Assembly (NCBI GenBank): GCA_007135745.1
Contig: SLIH01000117.1
Location: 1-14,237, forward strand
DNA length: 14,237 nucleotides
Reading direction: 5' to 3'
Source of the DNA: Halomonas sp.
Lineage (GTDB): Bacteria > Pseudomonadota > Gammaproteobacteria > Pseudomonadales > Oleiphilaceae
Shown here: one piece after another, positions 1 through 7,414 of the stretch
How the letters are laid out: each line of letters opens with the position of its first letter
Numbering within the stretch: position 1 is the stretch's first letter
Made by a program: the position numbers and the translations under genes
The notes under the pieces: model-generated
The model's input: the letters and a program-made list of their open reading frames with translations, nothing else
Database searches by the model: none
Told to the model about the DNA's origin: nothing

Positions 1-2292
1 GGTTCGGCATTGTTGCGTCGCGGCCCCTGCCTGATTGCGCTCGTCTATCTTGTGTTGGGTTCGGCCTGGATTCTCTTCAGTGATCGCTGGGTTGATGCCC
101 TGTCGTCTGATCCTGCCGTCCTTGTGCAGCTTCAAAGCTGGAAGGGGCTGGCCTTTGTGTTTGTCACCTCGGTGCTGCTTTATGCAGCCATGAAGCGCTT
201 CTATGGCGCCATTGTTCACCTGCAGCAACGCAATCAGGCGGAGTCGGAACGCCTTCAGCGTGCCCACCGGATTGCCCGCCTGGGAGACTGGCAGGTCGAT
301 CCCGCCAGCGGCGACCTGATCGGATCCGCGGAGTTTTACCGTTTGCTGGAATGCAGTCCGCAACAATGGGATGAGTTGGTTCTGCTGTTCCAGCCAGAGG
401 ATCGAACCCACCTGGAAGCAGACCTTCGGGCCCTCCTGCGCGATGGCACGCCTGTGGAGCGAGAATGCCGTCTGGCTGTTAAAGAGGGGCAGAACTGGTT
501 TCACCTGCGGGCCGCCCTTACGGATGACGGGCGGGTCGCCGGCACCCTTATGGACATCACAGAGCAGCGGCGCCTTCTCGATAGCGTGGTTGAACGAGAG
601 ACGCTCCTGAGTGAAATGGCAGCCCATATGCCGGAAGTCTTCTGGATTCATGAGCCCGAGACAGGCCTGGTGTATGTGAGTCCGGCCTTCGAACGGATCT
701 GGCAGCAGCCGGTGCAGGACGTACTGAAGGATCGGTCAGGTTGGCTGGAGACTGTTCATCCGGAAGATCGTCAACGGGTTGAAGAGGCGTTCAGATCCAG
801 CCTGAGGCGGCGTGAGAAAACTCATTACGAATACCGAGTCCGTCGTGCCGAGGAGCGCTGGCGGTGGATTCAGGAACGCGTTTTTCCAATTACTGACGAT
901 GACGGTGAGCTGTTGCGTATCATCGGCATCAGTGAGGATGTCACGGAGAACCATCGACAGCAGGAGGCCCTGCACCGCGCTGCCAACTATGACCGCCTCA
1001 CGGGGCTGCCAAACCGGGCCAGTTTCCACGAGCTGCTTGAACAGCGCTGCCAATCGCTCACGGAAGATCAGGGGTTTGCGCTGATGTTTGTGGACCTGGA
1101 TCGATTCCGGACCATTAATGAGTCGCTTGGACACAGCGCTGGAGATGAACTGCTGTGCAAAGCCAGTGAACGTATGCAGCAGGTGCTTCAGTCGGATGGC
1201 ACCCTCGCGCGGCTGGGGGCGGATGAATTTGCCGTTCTGTTTAACCCTGGACATGAAACCGAGATCTGGGAACCCATCGCGAATCGGCTGACGAAGGTCC
1301 TGGCGGAGCCCTTCACACTGCTGGATGCGGAAACTGTCTTTGTGGGGATGAATCTCGGCGTGGCGTTCTGGCCTGTGGATGGCCGGGATGCGGAACACCT
1401 GCTCAAGAATGCTGAAGTGGCCATGTACAGTGCTCGAAGTGTTGGCCGCAACCAATGGGCCCGTTTCAATCCAGGGCAGGTAGCCGCCTCTCCGGAAAGT
1501 GTCCGTCTGGAGGCTGACATTCATCGGGCCGTGGAGGAGGGGGAGTTTGAGCTCTTCTTCCAGAGTCAGTTTGATGTCAGTGGCCGTCAGGTCGCCGGGG
1601 CGGAATGCCTTTTGCGCTGGAACCATCCGCAACGGGGTATGGTCTCACCGGGGGAATTCATACCCTTGCTGGAGCGGACCGGCCTGATCAGTGAGGTCGG
1701 GCTCTGGGTCATTGAGCAAGCGTGCCGTCGCATCAATGAATGGCGTGCCAGAGGCCTGCCAAAGCGGTTTGTTGTGGCAGTGAATGTATCCGCCCGGCAA
1801 CTCAATGATGACGGCTTGGCTGAGAGTGTTGCGGAGTTGATGGAGCATTGGCAGGTGCCGCGGGACATGCTGGAACTGGAGTTGACGGAAAGCTCCATCA
1901 TGCAGGAGCCCGCCCGTGCCCAGAAACTGTTCCGCGAACTCAGGGCCAGGGGCGTGCGTATTGCCATCGATGATTTTGGTACCCGCTATTCCAGCCTGAA
2001 TTACCTGCGTGATTTTGCGCCGGATATCCTCAAGATTGATAAAAGCTTTATTGATCATATCGAAGAGGACGAACGTGCCCACGATCTGGTCTGTGGCATT
2101 ATTGACCTGGCTCACCGGCTTGATATTGGTGTGGTTGCGGAGGGTGTCGAAACCCAGCGTCAGTTGGAATTACTGCAACAGGGTCACTGCGATTGGGTTC
2201 AGGGCTTTCTCCTGGCACGCCCCAAACCCCTCTCTGATTTCCTATCACTGATCAGGGATTATGGCGCTCTGTCGGCCAATGCCGCTTCATGA
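1..2292 (+). CDS. Membrane PAS-PAS-GGDEF-EAL cyclic-di-GMP signalling protein (5' end open)
   Basis: This is probably a c-di-GMP phosphodiesterase, possibly bifunctional. Counting from the TTG at position 10, two membrane segments lie near residues 8-25 and 45-62, followed by PAS-like regions at about 85-190 and 197-320, a GGDEF domain at 325-487 and an EAL domain at 497-748. The GGDEF signature reads GADEF (403-407), with the second Gly replaced by Ala, and no RxxD inhibitory site precedes it. The EAL motif reads ECL (532-534), but the usual metal and catalytic residues remain: Glu532, Asn592, Glu627, Asp654-Asp655, Lys675, Glu711 and Gln731. Phosphodiesterase activity is therefore more likely than cyclase activity. 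The frame is open to base 1, so the true start may lie outside the window. No intrinsic terminator follows, and the 3' end overlaps the convergent gene by 34 bp. Nothing links it functionally to nitrate genes except proximity. Confidence 0.9.
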   Translation, partial: GSALLRRGPCLIALVYLVLGSAWILFSDRWVDALSSDPAVLVQLQSWKGLAFVFVTSVLLYAAMKRFYGAIVHLQQRNQAESERLQRAHRIARLGDWQVDPASGDLIGSAEFYRLLECSPQQWDELVLLFQPEDRTHLEADLRALLRDGTPVERECRLAVKEGQNWFHLRAALTDDGRVAGTLMDITEQRRLLDSVVERETLLSEMAAHMPEVFWIHEPETGLVYVSPAFERIWQQPVQDVLKDRSGWLETVHPEDRQRVEEAFRSSLRRREKTHYEYRVRRAEERWRWIQERVFPITDDDGELLRIIGISEDVTENHRQQEALHRAANYDRLTGLPNRASFHELLEQRCQSLTEDQGFALMFVDLDRFRTINESLGHSAGDELLCKASERMQQVLQSDGTLARLGADEFAVLFNPGHETEIWEPIANRLTKVLAEPFTLLDAETVFVGMNLGVAFWPVDGRDAEHLLKNAEVAMYSARSVGRNQWARFNPGQVAASPESVRLEADIHRAVEEGEFELFFQSQFDVSGRQVAGAECLLRWNHPQRGMVSPGEFIPLLERTGLISEVGLWVIEQACRRINEWRARGLPKRFVVAVNVSARQLNDDGLAESVAELMEHWQVPRDMLELELTESSIMQEPARAQKLFRELRARGVRIAIDDFGTRYSSLNYLRDFAPDILKIDKSFIDHIEEDERAHDLVCGIIDLAHRLDIGVVAEGVETQRQLELLQQGHCDWVQGFLLARPKPLSDFLSLIRDYGALSANAAS

Positions 2293-2801
2293 TGGGCCTT
2301 GAACCGGCTTGCCTCACCTGGCGCTCCGGCATGTACACAGGGCCAGGCCAGCAACTCGAGGATGGGGCGCGCCGCCTCGAAATCCTGGAAGCGGCCACTG
2401 GCCCAGAGCTCGAGTTCTCCGCTCAGCGCCTTTTCGGCCGTGCCTGACACTGGCGCTTCCAGATAGCGGCCATCGGCCCGTTCGACCCGGGCATGAAGCT
2501 GACGGGCTTCGTCCGGTTCGTGGGTGGTCAGGTCAACGATGATCCTGTCTTCAAGATCACCGGAGAGTAACCCCTCCCGGCCGGAAAAAACGGCGTTCAC
2601 TGTGGCCGTGTCCTTGAGGGCGATCAGAATAAGGCTGCTGGAGCGCTGCAGCAGCTCCAGGGGCGTGTTCACTGTTTCGTGGCCTGCTTTCTGTGGTTTC
2701 TCCAGGGTACGATTAAATACCGTCACCCCGTGCTCCTGCCGCCTCAGGCGTTCCGCGACAGCGGCTCCCAGCTCACCAAAACCGACGATGCCTATGGTCA
2801 T
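2259..2801 (-). CDS. Short beta-hydroxyacid dehydrogenase-like NAD(P)-binding protein
   Basis: The 180-residue product has the N-terminal Rossmann domain of the 6-phosphogluconate/3-hydroxyisobutyrate dehydrogenase family. The dinucleotide motif GFGELG lies at residues 7-12, and the family substrate-binding motif appears as APVSGTAEKALSGEL (116-130). Family members usually run to about 290 residues, with an all-helical C-terminal domain after the catalytic lysine. Here the protein ends only 12 residues after Lys168, the residue that looks equivalent, so the helical domain is absent. Its last 34 bp overlap the convergent GGDEF-EAL gene. A strong GAGGAGG ribosome binding site lies 6 nt before the ATG. 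It follows nirD in the same direction after 94 bp with no terminator between, so co-transcription is possible. It may be a degenerate enzyme or a minimal NAD(P)-binding protein; the substrate is unknown. Confidence 0.75.
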   Translation of the reverse strand: MTIGIVGFGELGAAVAERLRRQEHGVTVFNRTLEKPQKAGHETVNTPLELLQRSSSLILIALKDTATVNAVFSGREGLLSGDLEDRIIVDLTTHEPDEARQLHARVERADGRYLEAPVSGTAEKALSGELELWASGRFQDFEAARPILELLAWPCVHAGAPGEASRFKAHHEAALADRAP

Positions 2802-2895
2802 TGCAAGCCTCCTCTGCCTACTTATCTATAGTGAATCCGAGAGGCCGGAGATGGCAAGTCCCTTTGCCTGGCTGTAATGACCTGTGGCGCCGATG

Positions 2896-3270
2896 TCAGG
2901 CAGCCCGGGAAGCCTTCTTTCGGCCATGCGCCCTGAGTTGTACCTGCCCCTTATCCAGCCGGACCTCAAAGCAGCTGACACTGACCCGTTCGTCCTCCAG
3001 GCATTGGCCACTGCGCAGACTGAAGTGCTGCTTGTACAGTGGCGAGGCAACCACCGGCTCTCCCTGGACATCCCCTACGATACCCCGGGCCAGAACACTG
3101 GCGCCGCCAACGGGGTCGTAGTGCTCAATGGCGAAGATTTGCTCTGGAGTATCGGGCAGATAGAAGATCGCGACCGGACCTGCCTGTGTCCATACCGCAA
3201 CACCCGCCTCGGGAACCAGATCCGAGCGGCTGCATACCACCTGCCATTGACTGTCGTGTTCGGTATTCAT
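2896..3270 (-). CDS. nirD: Assimilatory nitrite reductase [NAD(P)H] small subunit NirD
   Basis: NirD is the small partner of the cytoplasmic NirB nitrite reductase, which converts nitrite to ammonium. The 124-residue product is the usual NirD length and has the Rieske-like beta fold pattern (VCSRSDLVPEAGVAVW near the start, FAIEHYDPVGGASVLARGIV in the middle). It lacks the Cys-x-His pairs of true Rieske proteins, as expected for NirD, which carries no iron-sulfur cluster. The frame is open for 32 more codons upstream, but those overlap the nirB 3' end. The ATG at 3270 is preceded by GAGG at good spacing and gives the normal N-terminus MNTEHDSQW. It begins 20 bp after the nirB stop, so the two are surely co-transcribed and probably translationally coupled. 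Confidence 0.95.
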   Translation of the reverse strand: MNTEHDSQWQVVCSRSDLVPEAGVAVWTQAGPVAIFYLPDTPEQIFAIEHYDPVGGASVLARGIVGDVQGEPVVASPLYKQHFSLRSGQCLEDERVSVSCFEVRLDKGQVQLRAHGRKKASRAA

Positions 3271-3290
3271 GATGGTGTCCTCGTCTGTGT

Positions 3291-5819
3291 TCAGCCTGAT
3301 ACGGCGATAAGTTTCTCTTCCGCGGTCATGTCGGCGGGGCGTTTCTGCCCTCGCTCCTCGGTCCATGTCTGGACCGGATCTTCCCGTTCATCGTTGACGA
3401 ACTCCCGGAAGCGCTTGAGCTTGTCCTGATCGCTCAGTGCTGTGCGCCATTCGCATTGATAGGTTTCGACCACGTGCGCCATCTGTGCTTCCAGTTCCTC
3501 ACCAATGCCGAGGCTGTCGTTGATGACCACGTTCTGGAGATACGCCAGTCCACCCTCGAGGTTTTCCAGCCACACGGAAGTCCGCTGCAGCCGATCCGCC
3601 GTGCGTACGTAGAACATCAACAGCCGGTCGATGTACTTCACCAGCGTCTGGTCATCCAGGTCCGTGGCGAACAGATCGGCGTGGCGTGGTCGCATGCCGC
3701 CATTGCCGCAGACATAGAGGTTCCAGCCGTTCTCGGTGGCAATGACACCGATGTCCTTGGCCTGGGCCTCGGCGCACTCGCGGGTACAGCCGGAAACGCC
3801 CATCTTCAGTTTGTGGGGTGCGCGCAGGCCCTTGTAGCGGTTCTCCAGGAAGATGGACATGCCCACGCTGTCCTGGACCCCGTAACGGCACCAGGTGCTG
3901 CCGACACAGGATTTCACCGTGCGCAGGGACTTGGCATAGGCGTGCCCCGTCTCAAATCCGGCTTCAATCAGTTCCTGCCAGACAAGGGGCAGCTGGTTGA
4001 GGGTGGCGCCGAACAGGTCGATGCGCTGGCCACCGGTGATCTTGGTGTAAAGGCCATATTTCTCGGCGACTTCGCCCAGAACCCGGAGTTTCTCTGGAGT
4101 GATTTCGCCCCCGGGCACCCGTGGTACCACCGAGTAGGTGCCGTTCTTCTGCATGTTGGCCATGAAGGTATCGTTGGTGTCCTGCAGCGGCACATGGTCC
4201 GGCTCATGGATGTGCTCATTCCAGAACGATGCCAGGATTGAGGCAACGGCGGGTTTGCAGATGTCGCAACCACGCCCTGTGCCATGGCGGTCGAGGAGTT
4301 CGCGGAAGGTGCGGATTTTTTCCACCTGCACCAGGTGATAGAGTTCCTGGCGCGTATAGGGGAAGTGTTCGCAGATGTCCTTGTTGACCTCGACGCCCCG
4401 GCTCTCGAGCTCGAACTCCACCACATTCTTGAGCAGCCCGGCACAGCCACCGCAGCCACTGGCCGCCTTGGTCTCGGTTTTCACCGTTCCCAGATCCGTG
4501 GCGCCGCTGTCGATAGTGCAACAGATGTCGCCCTTGCTGACGTTATGGCAGGAACAGATGGTGGCCGTCTCCGGCAGCGCATCCGCCCCCAGGGTTGGTG
4601 CGTCGCCGCTGTCGGGAAGAATCAGCGATTGCGGATTCTCCGGCAGCTCGATGCCGTTGAGCATGTACTGCAGCAGGGTGTCGTATTTGGCGTTGTCGCC
4701 CACCAGAATGGCGCCCAGGGCGTATTTGCGGTCTTCGCTGATGACCAGCTTCTGGTAGGTCCCGGCGGACTCATCCAGATAGCGCAGGGTGCGGGCCCCG
4801 GCGGATTGGGCGTGGGCATCACCAATGGAACCCACGTCCACGCCCAGCAGCTTGAGCTTGGTGCTCATGTCCGCCCCGGTAAAGGCGGCCTCGCCGTCAC
4901 CATTGAGATGGGCGGCCAGAGTCTTGGCCATGGTGTAGCCGGGGGCGACCAGGCCGAAGATCTGGTTGTTCCAGAGCGCGCACTCACCGATGGCGAACAC
5001 CCGTGGATCACTGGTGGTGCACTGGTTATCCACCACCACGCCGCCGCGATCACCCACTTCAAGGCCCGCGTCCCGCGCGAGGGCGTCCTGAGGGCGGATC
5101 CCGGCGGAGAAGACGATCAGATCCGTTTCCAGGTGATCCTCGTCGGTAAAGTTCATGCGCAGGCGATGCTGTTCACCGGGAATAATCTCGCTGGTGGCCT
5201 TTTCCGTATGCACGCGCACGCCCAGCTCCTCGATCTTCTCCCGCAGCAACTGGCCGCCTTCGTCATCCAGCTGGACCGGCATCAGCCGTGGCGCGAATTC
5301 CACCACATGGGCCTCCAGTCCCAGCGATTTCAGGGCATTGGCGGCCTCCAGGCCGAGCAGGCCGCCCCCGACGACCACGCCTCGCTTGACGCCTTCGGCG
5401 CTCTTGCGAATGGCATCCAGATCATCCAGGGTGCGATAAACCAGGCAGTGAGGCTGGTCGTTACCGTCGATGGGGGGCACAAAGGGATAGGACCCGGTGG
5501 CCAGAACCAGCGCATCGTACGGATACGCTCCCTGGGACGTGATAACCTGCTGACGCTCCCGGTCGATGCGGGTGACGGCTTCATCGAGCATCAACTCGAT
5601 GCCCTGCTCGCCATACCATTCGGTGCTGGCCATGGCCAGGTCCTCGTGGCTGGAGCCGTCAAAGTACTCTGACAGGTGCACCCGGTCATAGGCACACAGC
5701 CGCTCCTCGCCGAAGACGGTGATGTGATAGTTCGCGGCCGCGTCGGAGCCCGTGAATTGCTCCAGAAAGTGGTGACCGACCATGCCGTTGCCGATAACGA
5801 TCAGGTGCTGTTTTTTCAT
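3291..5819 (-). CDS. nirB: Assimilatory nitrite reductase [NAD(P)H] large subunit NirB
   Basis: This is the siroheme nitrite reductase catalytic subunit, which reduces nitrite to ammonium with six electrons from NAD(P)H in the cytoplasm. The 842 residues match full-length NirB. The N-terminal FAD/NAD(P)H oxidoreductase has dinucleotide motifs near residues 9-15 and 150-157 and an FAD motif ending in GEC (278-280). A BFD-type [2Fe-2S] domain follows with Cys422, Cys424, Cys456 and Cys459. A short second BFD-like stretch carries Cys518 and Cys521. The C-terminal nitrite/sulfite reductase half-repeats include the siroheme/[4Fe-4S] ligands Cys638 and Cys644 (C-x5-C) and Cys678 and Cys682 (C-x3-C). 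All ligands are intact, so the enzyme should be active. The ATG has GAGG 8 nt upstream. It sits 63 bp after the FAD oxidoreductase gene and 20 bp before nirD, in one operon. Confidence 0.97.
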   Translation of the reverse strand: MKKQHLIVIGNGMVGHHFLEQFTGSDAAANYHITVFGEERLCAYDRVHLSEYFDGSSHEDLAMASTEWYGEQGIELMLDEAVTRIDRERQQVITSQGAYPYDALVLATGSYPFVPPIDGNDQPHCLVYRTLDDLDAIRKSAEGVKRGVVVGGGLLGLEAANALKSLGLEAHVVEFAPRLMPVQLDDEGGQLLREKIEELGVRVHTEKATSEIIPGEQHRLRMNFTDEDHLETDLIVFSAGIRPQDALARDAGLEVGDRGGVVVDNQCTTSDPRVFAIGECALWNNQIFGLVAPGYTMAKTLAAHLNGDGEAAFTGADMSTKLKLLGVDVGSIGDAHAQSAGARTLRYLDESAGTYQKLVISEDRKYALGAILVGDNAKYDTLLQYMLNGIELPENPQSLILPDSGDAPTLGADALPETATICSCHNVSKGDICCTIDSGATDLGTVKTETKAASGCGGCAGLLKNVVEFELESRGVEVNKDICEHFPYTRQELYHLVQVEKIRTFRELLDRHGTGRGCDICKPAVASILASFWNEHIHEPDHVPLQDTNDTFMANMQKNGTYSVVPRVPGGEITPEKLRVLGEVAEKYGLYTKITGGQRIDLFGATLNQLPLVWQELIEAGFETGHAYAKSLRTVKSCVGSTWCRYGVQDSVGMSIFLENRYKGLRAPHKLKMGVSGCTRECAEAQAKDIGVIATENGWNLYVCGNGGMRPRHADLFATDLDDQTLVKYIDRLLMFYVRTADRLQRTSVWLENLEGGLAYLQNVVINDSLGIGEELEAQMAHVVETYQCEWRTALSDQDKLKRFREFVNDEREDPVQTWTEERGQKRPADMTAEEKLIAVSG

Positions 5820-5848
5820 GACTGCATCCTCGTGCTTGTCGCTCTCAC

Positions 5849-5869
5849 GAACCCCTTGCGCCGGGGTTC
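5849..5869 (-). other. Intercistronic stem-loop between the FAD oxidoreductase gene and nirB
   Basis: A perfect 7-bp inverted repeat, GAACCCC/GGGGTTC, encloses a 7-nt loop in the 63-bp gap. No T-tract follows on either strand, so it is not an intrinsic terminator. It could protect an mRNA end or mark a processing point. That role is inference; the repeat itself is seen directly. Confidence 0.4.
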
Positions 5870-5882
5870 ATGAATGTCTGAA

Positions 5883-7091
5883 TCAGGCCGCCTCGCAATA
5901 GGCTTCGCCAAAGGCCAGTTGTGCCCGCCAGGGTTCGAGGTCCGTGCCCTGCTGCAGGTGCTCGAAAAGCCAGGGGCCGGCGGAGGTGTCGCCGTAGAGA
6001 ATGGCGCCCACCAGGCGGTTGTCTTCCAATAAAAGATTCCGGTATTCGCCGCTGTGGCGGTCGTGATAGACGATGGACTCGATACCGGGGTGGCGGCTGT
6101 CCAGCTCGCCACAGGAGTAGACATTGATGCCGCTGATCTTGAGACGGGTGGCCACGGCTTTGTCCTCATAGACGGTATCCGCACCGCACAGGCGGCCGGC
6201 CAGCACGTCGGCCTGTTGGTTGACCGGTTCCACCAGACCGTAGGTCCGGTCACCGAACTGACAGCACTCACCCAGGGCATGGATGGCCGGATCGCTGGTC
6301 AGGAGTTGGTCATCCACCAGTATTCCGCGCTCACAGGCCAGCCCCGCGTATTCGGCAACTTCACGGTTCGGCGTGATGCCGGCAGCCACTACCACAAGGT
6401 CCGCGTCCAGAAGGGTGCCGTCGTGCAGCGCCACCTGCCGGATTGCATCCTTGCCAAGGACCCGCGTGATGCCGTTTTCCAGATACAGATCCAGCCCGCG
6501 CTTGCTCAGGGTCTGCCCCAGAAGCTGGCCAGCGGTGGCGTCGAGCTGGCGATTGAGAAGGTAGTGGCCTCGGTGAACCAGAGAGACCTGCATGCCCTGT
6601 CTGCGCAGCCCTTCGGCGGCTTCCAGACCCAGGAAACCACCGCCCAGGACCACGGCATGACGTTGAGTGTGGGTCTGTTCCAGTAGCCAGTGGGTATCCG
6701 CCAGGTTACGCAGGCCTACGACCCCGGGCCGGTTATCGCCTTCGAATCCGGGCCTGGCCGGGCGCGACCCGGTGGCGAAAACCACTCGATCATAGGGAAA
6801 ACGACGTCCCTGCTCCGTTACCGCAACGCGGTTGTCGCGCTCCAGGGTCGCCACGCCATCGCCCAGATGCAGACGGATGCCGTTGCGGCGGTACCAGTCC
6901 AGGGGGGACAGATACAGATCCTCGGAGGTCATCTCGCCCGCTAGCACCGGGGACAGCAGAATGCGGTTGTACGCGGGATCGGGTTCGGACCCGATAACCG
7001 TGATGTTCCAGTTGTGCCCCGCTGCCACCAGTGACTGCAGCAGGCGGTGGCTGGCCATACCGAATCCTATGATGACTAGATCCTGTTTCAT
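5883..7091 (-). CDS. NirB-like FAD/NAD(P)H oxidoreductase, probable electron-transfer subunit for nitrate reductase
   Basis: The 402-residue flavoprotein resembles the first 400 residues of the neighbouring NirB along its whole length. It has an N-terminal FAD site (IIGFGMASH, 7-15), a central NAD(P)H site (LGGGFLGLEAA, 149-159) and the second FAD motif around GECCQF (274-279). It has no BFD [2Fe-2S] or siroheme domain. Stand-alone proteins of this type serve as the diaphorase that feeds electrons from NADH to assimilatory NasA, like the flavin part of Klebsiella NasC; that role here is inferred from family and context. An in-frame GTG lies at 7100, but AGGG is spaced correctly for the ATG at 7091 and would overlap the GTG, so I chose the ATG. 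It heads the operon with nirB and nirD behind an attenuator leader. A general NirB-accessory role is the alternative. Confidence 0.85.
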   Translation of the reverse strand: MKQDLVIIGFGMASHRLLQSLVAAGHNWNITVIGSEPDPAYNRILLSPVLAGEMTSEDLYLSPLDWYRRNGIRLHLGDGVATLERDNRVAVTEQGRRFPYDRVVFATGSRPARPGFEGDNRPGVVGLRNLADTHWLLEQTHTQRHAVVLGGGFLGLEAAEGLRRQGMQVSLVHRGHYLLNRQLDATAGQLLGQTLSKRGLDLYLENGITRVLGKDAIRQVALHDGTLLDADLVVVAAGITPNREVAEYAGLACERGILVDDQLLTSDPAIHALGECCQFGDRTYGLVEPVNQQADVLAGRLCGADTVYEDKAVATRLKISGINVYSCGELDSRHPGIESIVYHDRHSGEYRNLLLEDNRLVGAILYGDTSAGPWLFEHLQQGTDLEPWRAQLAFGEAYCEAA

Positions 7092-7114
7092 TGCGTTCAC
7101 CCTGTATTGCGGAC

Positions 7115-7155
7115 AAAAAAAAGCGCCTGACTGCTCCCAGTGAGCGGTCAGGCGC
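7115..7155 (-). terminator. Intrinsic terminator (attenuator) in the leader of the FAD oxidoreductase-nirBD operon
   Basis: Reading the minus strand, GCGCCTGAC pairs perfectly with GTCAGGCGC. The stem continues after one A/C mismatch with GCTC/GAGC and closes a 5-nt loop, then eight T follow directly. The T-tract ends only 23 nt before the chosen ATG (7091). The terminator therefore lies inside the leader of this operon and must be overcome for expression. It does not terminate nrtD, whose stop is about 260 bp upstream. Confidence 0.88.
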
Positions 7156-7164
7156 CTTTGCCTG
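7149..7164 (-). promoter_or_regulatory. ANTAR-type hexaloop hairpin overlapping the terminator arm (FAD-nirBD leader)
   Basis: On the minus strand CAGGC-AAAGGC-GCCTG forms a 5-bp stem with a 6-nt loop that has A at position 1 and G at position 4, the signature of RNA hairpins bound by ANTAR proteins. The 3' arm GCCTG is also part of the 5' arm of the downstream terminator, so the two structures exclude each other. NasT binding would be expected to stabilise this hairpin and allow read-through. A convincing second hexaloop hairpin was not found upstream. Confidence 0.7.
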
Positions 7165-7264
7165 TTGCTGTTGCCGGTTTTTGCTGTGCCGGCCTCTGTT
7201 GTATTGTCGCCCCACCCGGTATCGGACGGGATCGTGAATGCCTGAAGCGTTTGTCAGGAAATAA

Positions 7265-7280
7265 AGCATGGGCTATGCCA
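7265..7280 (-). promoter_or_regulatory. Sigma-54 (-24/-12) promoter for the FAD oxidoreductase-nirBD operon
   Basis: The minus strand reads TGGCAT-AGCCC-ATGCT, matching the sigma-54 consensus TGGCAC-N5-TTGCW at 14 or more significant positions, with invariant GG and GC at exact spacing. The predicted start is near 7254, giving a leader of about 160 nt that contains the hexaloop hairpin and terminator. NtrC-like sites lie upstream. Confidence 0.7.
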
Positions 7281-7345
7281 TTCCCGGCAATCCCTTCAAT
7301 TACAACGCCCTGGCCTGCGTTGTCTGCTTGGAAGCCGCTCTGAAT

Positions 7346-7362
7346 CGGCCCATCCTGGTGCA
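7346..7362. promoter_or_regulatory. NtrC-like operator, promoter-proximal site of the FAD-nirBD operon
   Basis: CGGCCC-ATCCT-GGTGCA matches the dyad TGCACC-N5-GGTGCA at 9 of 12 positions, with one perfect half. Its centre is about 100 bp upstream of the predicted sigma-54 start, a normal enhancer distance. It pairs with a second site 31 bp away. Confidence 0.45.
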
Positions 7363-7376
7363 TCTGGACCCTCTGG

Positions 7377-7393
7377 CGCACCAGGACGGGACA
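7377..7393. promoter_or_regulatory. NtrC-like operator, distal site of the FAD-nirBD operon
   Basis: CGCACC-AGGAC-GGGACA matches the NtrC dyad at 9 of 12 positions. Its centre is about 131 bp upstream of the predicted start and 31 bp, close to three helical turns, from the proximal site. This suits cooperative dimer binding. It lies just beyond the nrtD stop codon. Confidence 0.42.
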
Positions 7394-7414
7394 CGGACGG
7401 CGCCTTGCGGCTGA

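Noticed and set aside
736..1632. A 298-codon minus-strand open frame inside the GGDEF-EAL gene
   Set aside because: The sense frame contains clear PAS, GGDEF and EAL motifs. The antisense product shows no recognisable domain.
3271..3366. Longer nirD start overlapping the nirB end
   Set aside because: The extra 32 residues are Arg-rich and do not resemble NirD. A spaced GAGG precedes the ATG at 3270.
4284..5672. A 462-codon plus-strand open frame opposite nirB
   Set aside because: It is antisense to NirB, which has every expected cofactor motif. Its composition (Gly, His, Gln, Val rich, no domain pattern) is typical of the mirror frame of a GC-rich gene.
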